A stretch of 18,329 nt of DNA, taken from NCBI GenBank assembly GCA_024681565.1, contig JAILAO010000042.1, positions 1 through 18,329 of the forward strand, written 5' to 3'. The DNA is from Bacteroidales bacterium (GTDB lineage: Bacteria > Bacteroidota > Bacteroidia > Bacteroidales > UBA932). Position numbers and translations under genes: made by a program. The notes below the pieces were generated by a model. The model made no database searches. It saw nothing but the letters and a program-made list of their open reading frames with translations, and had not been told where the DNA came from. Below, one piece after another: positions 12,021-18,329 of the stretch. Numbering within the stretch: the first letter of the stretch is position 1; every line of letters starts with the position of its first letter.

Positions 12021-14561
12021 TTATGCGGTCTCTTCCGCTTCGGTCTGTTCGTCCTGGAGTTCCTCTTCCGCTTTGGCGACCGGCGACACTGCGGCGATGG
12101 CATCTCCCTCCCGGATGTTGATCAGTCTCACACCTTGGGTGGCCCTTCCGGCTACCCGGATGTCGGATACGGCCATTCTGATGGTCAGGCCGGACTTGGT
12201 GATGATCATCAGATCATTGTCCTCCGTCACACTCTTGATTGCAACAAGCGGGCCAGTTTTTTCGGTGATGTTGATCGTCTTCACACCCTTGGCGCCGCGG
12301 GAGGTCAGGCGGTACTCCTGGGGATCGGAGCGTTTGCCGTACCCGTTCTCGCTGACTACCAAGATGGTATGGGCTGCCGCATCCTCTGCCTGCGGGTTGC
12401 AGGAATTGGCCCCGATCACCTCATCGTCGTCTTCGATGCTGATACCGCGGACACCGGACGAATTGCGTCCGAGCGAACGGACATCCTCCTCCTTGAAGCG
12501 GCAGCAGCGGCCGTTCCGGGCTGCGATCATGATCTCGTGACCGCCGTCGGTAAGCAGGGCGTCGAGCAGTTCGTCTCCCTCGCGGATGTTGATCGCAATG
12601 ATTCCCTTGTTGCGGCTGCGCCGGTTGGAATACTCGGACAGGTTGGTCTTCTTGATGACGCCCCGTTTCGTGATCAGGGTCACGAAATGGTTGTCCGTAT
12701 ACTCAGGATCTTCTATGGAACGGGCGTTGAGATAGGTCTTGATCCTGTCTTCGGAATCGATGGAAAGCAGGTTCTGGACGGCACGGCCCTTGGAAGTCCG
12801 GGAACCTTCGGGCAATTCATAGACCTTGAGCCGGTAGCACATGCCCTGGTCCGTAAAGAAGAGCATCGTGGAATGCATGTTCGCCACGTAGATGTGCTCG
12901 ATAAAGTCTTCATCGCGCGTGGAACTGGCTTTCTTGCCCACGCCGCCGCGGGCCTGGGTACGGAACTCGGTCAGCGGGGTGCGCTTGATATATCCCAGAT
13001 GGGAAATCGTGATGACGACATCCTCGTCCGCATAGAAATCCTCGGGATTGAATTCATCCTCGGACATCGTGATCTCTGTACGGCGGGCATCGCCGTAACG
13101 GGCCTTGAGTTCCTCGGTCTCGCGCTTGACGATCGCAAGCTGTTCGAAATCGCTGGCGAGGATCTCACGGCAGCGGGCGATGAACTTCTCGAGATCGTCG
13201 TACTCCGCCTGGAGTTTCTCCCGCTCCAGTCCGGTCAGCTGACGCAGGCGCATCTCCACGATGGCGGAAGCCTGGATGTCATCAAAACCAAAGGTCGCCA
13301 TCATGGTCGCCTTGGCCTCGTCCGCATTGCGGGAAGAACGGATGATGGCGATGATCTCGTCGATCACGTCGATCGCCTTGAGCAGGCCTTCGAGGATGTG
13401 GGCGCGCCGGAGCGCCTTGTCCAGGTCGAACCGGGTCCGGCGGACCACCACCTCGTGGCGGAAGTCCACGAAGGTTTTCAGCATGTCCTTGAGCGAGAGC
13501 GTCCGCGGACGGCCGTTCACCAGGGCCACATTGTTGATGGAGAAGCTGCTCTGCAGCGCCGTGTATTTGAACAGGGTGTTGAGCACCACGTTGGCATTCG
13601 CCTCCTTCTTGACGACGAATTCGATGCGGATGCCTTCGCGGTTGGTCAGCTCGCGGATGTCCGCAATCCCTTCGATCTTCTTTTCATGCACCATCTCGCT
13701 GATGCGGGAGAGCATGTCGGCCTTGTTGACCATATACGGGACCTCGGTCACGACGATGGTCTCCCGGCCGTTGTCTCCCTCCTCGATCTCGGTCTTGGCG
13801 CGGATCACCACCCGGCCGCGGCCGGTGTTGTAGGCATCGACGATGCCCTGGCGGCCCATGATGATGCCGCCGGTCGGGAAGTCCGGGCCCTGGATGTACT
13901 GCATCAGGCCCTCCGTGGAAATCTCGGGATCGTCGATATAGGCGCAGATCGCATCGCACACCTCGCTGAGGTTGTGCGGCGCCATGTTCGTAGCCATACC
14001 GACGGCGATGCCCGAGGAGCCGTTGAGCAGCAGCAGCGGGAACTTGGTCGGCAGCACGGTCGGCTCCTGGAGGGAGTCGTCGAAGTTGAGCGTCATATCG
14101 ACGGTATCCTTGTCGAGATCCGCAAGGACGTCCTCCGTCATCTTTTCCAATTTGGCTTCCGTGTATCGCATGGCGGCCACGGGGTCGCCGTCCATCGAGC
14201 CGAAGTTGCCCTGACCGAAAACCAGGGGGTACCGCTGGTTCCAAGGCTGGGCCAGGCGGGCCATGGCATCATAGACGCTGGAATCACCGTGCGGGTGGAA
14301 CTTGCCGAGCACCTCGCCGACGATACGGGCTGATTTCTTGGTCTGGCCACCATAGCTTAAGCCGAGCCCGTCCATACCGAAAAGGACTCTCCGCTGCACG
14401 GGCTTCAAGCCGTCCCGGGCATCCGGGAGGGCGCGCGACACGATCACGGACATCGAATAATCGATATACGCGGTGCGCATCTCATGGTCGATTTCGACCG
14501 GTTCGATAATCCCTGTCACTTCCTCCTGAATTTCTTCAGGATTCTTTACCTCACTATCCAT
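12021..14561 (-). CDS. gyrA: DNA gyrase subunit A
   Basis: This 846-residue type IIA topoisomerase subunit introduces negative supercoils together with GyrB. Landmarks: ALPDARDGLKPVQRRVL at 44-60, and the quinolone-resistance region HPHGDSSVYDAM at 89-100. Ser94 and Asp98 (equivalent to E. coli Ser83 and Asp87) are both the drug-sensitive residues. The catalytic tyrosine is Tyr133 in AMRYTEA. The C-terminal beta-pinwheel begins with a GyrA-box region, QARGGVG at 536-542, which differs from QRRGGKG at two places. The protein ends in an acidic tail (EEELQDEQTEAEETA). Tail and box favour GyrA over ParC, but not absolutely. The ATG at 14559-14561 is supported by the family N-terminus and a TAAATTTG box at 14586-14593. 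Confidence 0.94.
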   Translation of the reverse strand: MDSEVKNPEEIQEEVTGIIEPVEIDHEMRTAYIDYSMSVIVSRALPDARDGLKPVQRRVLFGMDGLGLSYGGQTKKSARIVGEVLGKFHPHGDSSVYDAMARLAQPWNQRYPLVFGQGNFGSMDGDPVAAMRYTEAKLEKMTEDVLADLDKDTVDMTLNFDDSLQEPTVLPTKFPLLLLNGSSGIAVGMATNMAPHNLSEVCDAICAYIDDPEISTEGLMQYIQGPDFPTGGIIMGRQGIVDAYNTGRGRVVIRAKTEIEEGDNGRETIVVTEVPYMVNKADMLSRISEMVHEKKIEGIADIRELTNREGIRIEFVVKKEANANVVLNTLFKYTALQSSFSINNVALVNGRPRTLSLKDMLKTFVDFRHEVVVRRTRFDLDKALRRAHILEGLLKAIDVIDEIIAIIRSSRNADEAKATMMATFGFDDIQASAIVEMRLRQLTGLEREKLQAEYDDLEKFIARCREILASDFEQLAIVKRETEELKARYGDARRTEITMSEDEFNPEDFYADEDVVITISHLGYIKRTPLTEFRTQARGGVGKKASSTRDEDFIEHIYVANMHSTMLFFTDQGMCYRLKVYELPEGSRTSKGRAVQNLLSIDSEDRIKTYLNARSIEDPEYTDNHFVTLITKRGVIKKTNLSEYSNRRSRNKGIIAINIREGDELLDALLTDGGHEIMIAARNGRCCRFKEEDVRSLGRNSSGVRGISIEDDDEVIGANSCNPQAEDAAAHTILVVSENGYGKRSDPQEYRLTSRGAKGVKTINITEKTGPLVAIKSVTEDNDLMIITKSGLTIRMAVSDIRVAGRATQGVRLINIREGDAIAAVSPVAKAEEELQDEQTEAEETA

Positions 14562-14585
14562 AAAAATACTATAATCTTAAACACG

Positions 14586-14593
14586 CAAATTTA
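14586..14593 (-). promoter_or_regulatory. Bacteroidota -7 promoter box for gyrA
   Basis: The minus strand reads TAAATTTG, an exact TAnnTTTG match, ending 24 bases before the gyrA ATG. No TTG is seen at -33. It is one half of a divergent promoter pair in the 79-base gap between gyrA and the Clp-N gene. Confidence 0.5.
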
Positions 14594-14616
14594 ACATAAA
14601 AATCCGATTAAATTGC

Positions 14617-14624
14617 TATTTTTG
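14617..14624 (+). promoter_or_regulatory. Bacteroidota -7 promoter box for the Clp-N gene
   Basis: TATTTTTG matches TAnnTTTG exactly and ends 16 bases before the ATG at 14641. No clear -33 element is present. It is divergent from the gyrA box 23 bases away. Confidence 0.5.
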
Positions 14625-14640
14625 TCCATATTTCAGCACG

Positions 14641-15201
14641 ATGAAGATCAAGTTCTCACAGGAGCTGCTTACCATCCTCGGTTACGCCCGGGATGAAGCC
14701 ATGCGTACCGGCTGCTACGGCATCGGTGCGGACCATATCACGCTCGGTCTTCTCCGCCACCGGGACAACAATGCATGCCGGGCCCTGAAGGAGTGCGGCA
14801 TCGACCTGGAAGAGCTGAAGGATGCCATCGACGCCCGCGTTTTCGCCGACCGGGCCGTTCCCTGGCAGGACCAGGCGATGGTGCGGCCGACACGGGCTGC
14901 CGCCGCTTTGCTGAGCGTCGCCGCGTATGAAGCCCTCAAGCACAGCCAGTACGAGATCCTTTCGTCCCATTTCCTGCTGGCCCTGCTGCGCTCCGAGGGC
15001 AACGCCGCCGTGGAGTTTCTCCTCGGCAAAGGCCTCAGCTACGACTCCGTCTGCGCGCTGATGCGCGAATATCACTTCGTCCTGCCCCGCGGTGGGCAGG
15101 AAACCGTCATCCCCAAAATCGAAGACCTGCTGGGACCGCTGGGCGAGCAACTCACCCACCTGTACGGTGACGCACAGGCCAAAACCAATTATTACAGCTG
15201 A
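14641..15201 (+). CDS. Stand-alone double Clp-N domain protein
   Basis: This 186-residue protein consists of two Clp-N repeats, as at the N-terminus of ClpA/ClpC/ClpB, and nothing else. Repeat 1 is about 5-66 (FSQELLTILGYARDEA, then IGADHITLGLLRH). Repeat 2 is about 83-145 (TRAAAALLSVAAYEALKH, then ILSSHFLLALLR). There is no Walker motif or AAA+ module, so it cannot unfold proteins by itself. ClpS-like adaptors, arginine-phosphorylated proteins and other substrates dock on this domain in ClpC, so a soluble adaptor, decoy or competitor for a Clp ATPase is plausible, but this is inference. It is cytosolic, with no signal peptide. The final TGA overlaps the ATG of the hydrolase gene by one base, so the two are coupled although the partner is exported. 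Confidence 0.85.
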   Translation: MKIKFSQELLTILGYARDEAMRTGCYGIGADHITLGLLRHRDNNACRALKECGIDLEELKDAIDARVFADRAVPWQDQAMVRPTRAAAALLSVAAYEALKHSQYEILSSHFLLALLRSEGNAAVEFLLGKGLSYDSVCALMREYHFVLPRGGQETVIPKIEDLLGPLGEQLTHLYGDAQAKTNYYS

Positions 15202-16184
15202 TGAAACGACTGATCCCCCTTCTCCTCGTCCTTCTCCTGCCGGCGTCCGTTCTCCAGGCACAGGTCCGCACGGACCGGGCGGAAGGCAATGTTCCGGACC
15301 CCGACATGACCCTTTGTTTCGCACACAGGGACACCTGTGACCTGATGCTGGACTTCTATACCGCCGCCCCGGACAGCGGGCCCTGCGCAGACTCGCTGCG
15401 CAAGCCGGTCATCATCCACATCTTCGGCGGCGGCTTCGTCTCCGGCCGCAGGAACTACGACACCGACCGGATCTGGTACCGCGAGCTGACAGACGCCGGC
15501 TACCATGTCGCTGCGATCGACTACCGGCTCGGGCTGAAAGGCCAGCAGGTACAGGCCAGCCTGTCGGCGTTGCCGCTGCTGCGCCAGGCCATCCAGATGG
15601 CCGTAGACGATCTGTTCAGCGCAACCGGATACCTGATCGATAATGCGGAACGCCTGGCCATCGACATAGACCGTATCGTCGTCAGCGGATCCTCGGCCGG
15701 AGCGATTACCGCCCTGCAGGCCGAATGGGAGATCAGCAGCGGCCAGGAGGCCGCAAAAGTACTGCCCTCCTGGTTCAACTACGGGGGGATCATGGCTTTT
15801 GCCGGGGCTGTTTTCTCTACGGAAGGGACGGTCCGTTACTACCAGAAGGCCTGCCCCACCCTGCTGCTGCACGGAACCGCGGACCGCATCGTCCCCTATG
15901 GGGAGATCCACTTGTTCGGAAATCATTTCCTGGGCAGTGACGCCCTGGCCAGACGGTTCGCGAAAACCGGGACCAATTACCAGATCCTCCGGATCAAGGA
16001 CGCCGGCCACGAAATCGCAGCTTCCATGCGGCGCCATCTTCCCGAAGAACTCCGCTTCCTGGAAGAGAACGTCGTAAAAGGCGTCCACCGTACGGTAGAC
16101 GCCCTGATCGATGACGCGGGAATTCCGGATATGGGCTGGAGAAAACTCTCTACGGCGGACATCTACAAGCCCGGCGCCCTATAG
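15201..16184 (+). CDS. Exported alpha/beta-hydrolase (esterase-like)
   Basis: This 327-residue protein has a signal peptide (LIPLLLVLLLPASVLQAQ, cleavage near 20). It has an alpha/beta-hydrolase fold related to carboxylesterases and the BD-FAE type. The oxyanion motif is HIFGGGFVSG at 73-82. The nucleophile is Ser165 in GSSAGA, and the other triad members are probably Asp228 in HGTADRIVPY and His270 in DAGHE. All three are present, so it should be active on ester substrates in the periplasm or at the surface; the natural substrate is unknown. The start at 15201 overlaps the stop of the Clp-N gene (TGATG) and begins a good signal peptide. It is convergent with the nucleoside phosphorylase gene, with only four bases between. 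Confidence 0.87.
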   Translation: MKRLIPLLLVLLLPASVLQAQVRTDRAEGNVPDPDMTLCFAHRDTCDLMLDFYTAAPDSGPCADSLRKPVIIHIFGGGFVSGRRNYDTDRIWYRELTDAGYHVAAIDYRLGLKGQQVQASLSALPLLRQAIQMAVDDLFSATGYLIDNAERLAIDIDRIVVSGSSAGAITALQAEWEISSGQEAAKVLPSWFNYGGIMAFAGAVFSTEGTVRYYQKACPTLLLHGTADRIVPYGEIHLFGNHFLGSDALARRFAKTGTNYQILRIKDAGHEIAASMRRHLPEELRFLEENVVKGVHRTVDALIDDAGIPDMGWRKLSTADIYKPGAL

Positions 16185-16188
16185 CGGA

Positions 16189-17058
16189 TTATTCCGTCAA
16201 CTTCTCAAGTGCCAGTTTTACAAGCTCCGCCACGCGGGGCTTGTAGTCCGTATTGGCGTCCTTGAGATAACGGTGCGCGATGGCGCAGCAGACGGTGGCC
16301 GCGTTGTGTCCGAGCTGGGCGGACATCCCGGCCAGCGCAGACCCTTCCATCTCGAAATTGGTGATCTTGTAGCCGCCGAATTCGAAGGATTCGAAATCTT
16401 CGAGCATGTCCGGCATCGCCAGATTCTGGCGCACGACCCGGCCCTGGGGCCCGTAGAAACCGGATGCAGAGACGGTCATACCCTTGACGGTACAGTCTTC
16501 GAACCTGCGGATCATCTCCTCGCCGGCCCGCACGAAATACGGATCCGGGAGGTGTTCGTTCCAGTGCACATGCGCCTTGAACGCCGCTTCAAAATCCGGC
16601 AGGGCGATCCGGTCGCGGTTGGCATACCAGTTGAGCAGGCCGTCGCAGCCGACCGAGATGTGCGAGAGGATGAATGCGCCCAACGGAATCTCGGGCTGGA
16701 TGGCGCCGCAGGTACCGATCCGGAGGATGTTCAGCGAACGGTGCTCCGGACGGACCTCACGGGTCTGGAAATCGATATTGGCCAGGGCATCCAGTTCGGT
16801 CATGACGATATCGATGTTGTCCGTGCCGATGCCGGTGGACAGGACGGTGATCCGCTTGCCGTTGTACAGGCCCGTCGCCCAGAAAAACTCGCGCGAATTG
16901 CCTTCCGCCTCGATGGACGAGAAGAAGGATTTGACCATGGCGACCCGGCCGGGGTCGCCCACCAGGATCACCGTATCGGCCAGGTTCTCCGGGTGGATGT
17001 GAAGATGGAAAATGGAGCCGTCACCGTTGATGATCAGCTCTGATTCAGGGATTCTCAT
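16189..17058 (-). CDS. Nucleoside phosphorylase, uridine-phosphorylase-like
   Basis: This 289-residue cytosolic enzyme of the PNP/UDP phosphorylase superfamily cleaves nucleosides with phosphate to give base and pentose-1-phosphate. Family motifs in order: LVGDPGRV at 32-39, GIGTDNI at 76-82, RIGTCGAIQPEIPLG at 113-127, and NFEMEGSAL at 234-242. The last, with its Glu-Met-Glu, contacts the ribose in uridine phosphorylase. The RIGTCGAIQP stretch resembles E. coli Udp, favouring uridine as substrate, but purine or other nucleosides are not excluded. The ATG at 17056-17058 (MRIPESELIING) gives the normal start; a longer reading to 17241 would run inside the DUF4293 gene. It lies 16 bases after that gene and probably shares its transcript. 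Confidence 0.88.
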   Translation of the reverse strand: MRIPESELIINGDGSIFHLHIHPENLADTVILVGDPGRVAMVKSFFSSIEAEGNSREFFWATGLYNGKRITVLSTGIGTDNIDIVMTELDALANIDFQTREVRPEHRSLNILRIGTCGAIQPEIPLGAFILSHISVGCDGLLNWYANRDRIALPDFEAAFKAHVHWNEHLPDPYFVRAGEEMIRRFEDCTVKGMTVSASGFYGPQGRVVRQNLAMPDMLEDFESFEFGGYKITNFEMEGSALAGMSAQLGHNAATVCCAIAHRYLKDANTDYKPRVAELVKLALEKLTE

Positions 17059-17074
17059 AAAGATGCGGTATGGG

Positions 17075-17482
17075 TTATTGTTTCTTTTTGCGTTTCGCGG
17101 CACGCAGACGGTCGGCGCTGCGGACCAGCATTTCATCCGCCAGGATGCTCCGGGCGGCCAGGAAATCCAGGATGGCGGCGACGATCGGGAAGACCGCGGT
17201 GATGTGGAAGACCGGCGTATTGTGCGTCGCGAAGAAATCATAGACCAGCCATCCCTGCAAGGCGATCAGGATGATGGCGGAAAGGGACGCCGTACGCATC
17301 TGGAAGACGCGGTGTTTCCAGGTCGTCAGGGCCATCACCTGCAGGAAACCCGTGATGATGAGCAGGACGAGGTACGGCCAGTAATCGGTATAAAAAACTT
17401 CCCCGGCCTTGGTGCAGAAGAACAGGGCGGCGACGAGGCCCGTCGCCAGGAGGAGATACAGGGTTTGAACTCTTTGCCACAT
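17075..17482 (-). CDS. DUF4293 family four-helix membrane protein
   Basis: This 135-residue inner-membrane protein is of unknown function. Four hydrophobic segments lie at about 7-23, 35-52, 65-83 and 92-110. The N-terminal MWQRVQTLYLLLA opening and the basic C-terminal tail (RLRAAKRKKKQ) match the DUF4293 family, which is known essentially only from Bacteroidota. The positively charged tail should face the cytoplasm. It lies between the LytTR regulator (3-base gap upstream) and the nucleoside phosphorylase (16-base gap), so all three are likely one operon. No enzymatic motif is visible. Confidence 0.85.
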   Translation of the reverse strand: MWQRVQTLYLLLATGLVAALFFCTKAGEVFYTDYWPYLVLLIITGFLQVMALTTWKHRVFQMRTASLSAIILIALQGWLVYDFFATHNTPVFHITAVFPIVAAILDFLAARSILADEMLVRSADRLRAAKRKKKQ

Positions 17483-17485
17483 AGT

Positions 17486-18329
17486 TTATCGGGAATTGAA
17501 ACGGGCCAACACGGCCTGTTCGTAGGTTTTTGAGATCGGGATCGGCTCGATGGAATCGATGTCGAAGTCGATCTTATATCCTTCTTTTTCGGATTTCAGG
17601 ATGGAGATCTTGCGGATGTTGACGATGTATTTTCGGTGGCAGCGGACCAGTTCGCTGTCCGCGAAACTGTCCTCCACCGTCTTGAGGCGGCAGCGCAGCA
17701 TATATTGCTTCATCTCGCCGGAACTGTCCATATACCAGACTTTTATGTAATTGTCGTCCGATTCGATGAAATAGAGGTTGTCCGAGCTGATGGAGAACTT
17801 GAGCACGCCGTTGTTGTCGAACAGGGTGATGCGGTTGTCGTTGTAGGGGACGGCCGGCCTGTCGCTCACCACATTGCCGTAATTCATCAGCCGGATGGTG
17901 TTGTCCTTGTCCTGCAGGGCGAAGTGCAGGGCCGAGAAGAAATAAGGGACGCACAGGCATACGGCCGTATAGACCAGCGCGCTGATAAAGACGGCGGCGG
18001 TGCTCCGGAGATACGGAGAGATGATGCCCAGCTCAACCCCCTGATAAGTGAAGAAGGTATAAAGCAGGCTCACCACCAGGACCTCCGCGATCACCCACAT
18101 GATATAGAAAAGAAGGGTGAAATGCTTCAGCCCGTGGCAGCGGCTCAGCATCAGCCGGCTGAGGATGACCACGGCCGCCGCGATCAGGACGAAAGCCAGG
18201 GTATAGAAGAAGGCCTGGCTGGCGCCCAGGGCGAACCAGGCGTTGTTCGAAAACGGGATACTGACCAGGATGAAGACCAGGGAGAACAAAGCCGTATAGA
18301 CCACAGTCGTCCAGATCTGCCGTTTCTCC
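17486..18329 (-). CDS. Membrane LytTR-type transcriptional regulator, N-terminus cut by window edge
   Basis: At least 280 residues are visible; the frame is still open at base 18329 (it reads EKRQIWTTVVYTALF at the edge), so the true start is to the right. The N-terminal half has about four membrane segments (VVYTALFSLVFILVSI, FFYTLAFVLIAAAVVIL, FYIMWVIAEVLVVSLL, AVFISALVYTAVCLCV). The C-terminal ~110 residues are a LytTR DNA-binding domain: NLYFIESDDNYIKVWY, then MLRCRLKTVEDSF, LVRCHRKYIVNIRKI and IPISKTYEQAVLARF. It has no receiver domain in view, so it is a membrane-bound regulator and not a classical response regulator. It leads the DUF4293-phosphorylase gene cluster and may control it or itself. 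The DNA targets are unknown. Confidence 0.88.
   Translation of the reverse strand, partial: EKRQIWTTVVYTALFSLVFILVSIPFSNNAWFALGASQAFFYTLAFVLIAAAVVILSRLMLSRCHGLKHFTLLFYIMWVIAEVLVVSLLYTFFTYQGVELGIISPYLRSTAAVFISALVYTAVCLCVPYFFSALHFALQDKDNTIRLMNYGNVVSDRPAVPYNDNRITLFDNNGVLKFSISSDNLYFIESDDNYIKVWYMDSSGEMKQYMLRCRLKTVEDSFADSELVRCHRKYIVNIRKISILKSEKEGYKIDFDIDSIEPIPISKTYEQAVLARFNSR

Noticed and set aside
12135..14333. Long plus-strand open frame across gyrA
   Set aside because: Antisense shadow of gyrA with the same His/Asp/Gly/Val-rich composition and no domain.
12187..14561. Assignment of the gyrA gene to topoisomerase IV subunit ParC
   Set aside because: A GyrA-box-like motif, acidic C-terminal tail and overall length favour GyrA, although the box is imperfect.

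Overview
The window is a gene-dense stretch of chromosome from a Bacteroidota member, most likely an order Bacteroidales organism with a fairly GC-rich genome (Alistipes- or Cryptobacteroides-like; the genus is a guess). Evidence: several gene starts are preceded by the Bacteroidota sigma-factor -7 box TAnnTTTG, a DUF4293 membrane protein typical of the phylum is present, and the LeuS, GyrA and glutathione peroxidase resemble Bacteroidales forms. No mobile element, CRISPR array, tRNA or rRNA was seen, and no gap between genes exceeds about 110 bases.

Layout, left to right. 1-431 (minus) is the start of dnaK, cut by the window edge. 542-1153 (minus) is a lipoprotein-type glutathione peroxidase; two inverted repeats lie between it and dnaK. 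1255-1980 (plus) is an RluA-family pseudouridine synthase whose end overlaps, tail to tail, a membrane-anchored AraC-type regulator (1973-2959, minus). A clear terminator at about 2983-3019 ends the next unit.

3053-9501 (minus) is one tightly packed operon, read from right to left: a SPOR-domain lipoprotein, an M28-like protein fused to a TonB C-terminal domain, leuS, and two tandem YitT-family membrane proteins. Gaps are 3 and 4 bases, then two 4-base ATGA overlaps. The M28 domain has lost most metal ligands and both catalytic-site glutamates, so it is probably a non-catalytic pseudopeptidase. It is the most unusual object here.

9547-10668 (plus) is a secreted CapA-like metallophosphatase, divergent from that operon. 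10673-11986 (minus) is an exported TPR protein, and 12021-14561 (minus) is gyrA. Divergent from gyrA, 14641-15201 encodes a stand-alone double Clp-N-domain protein that overlaps by one base a secreted alpha/beta-hydrolase (15201-16184). On the minus strand, 16189-18329 is an apparent operon: a membrane LytTR regulator (cut by the right edge), a DUF4293 protein and a uridine-phosphorylase-like enzyme.

Overall this is mostly housekeeping (chaperone, tRNA charging, DNA topology, RNA modification, nucleoside salvage) interleaved with envelope proteins of poorly known role. I found no clear new defence or mobile system; the pseudopeptidase-TonB fusion inside the leuS operon is the best lead.
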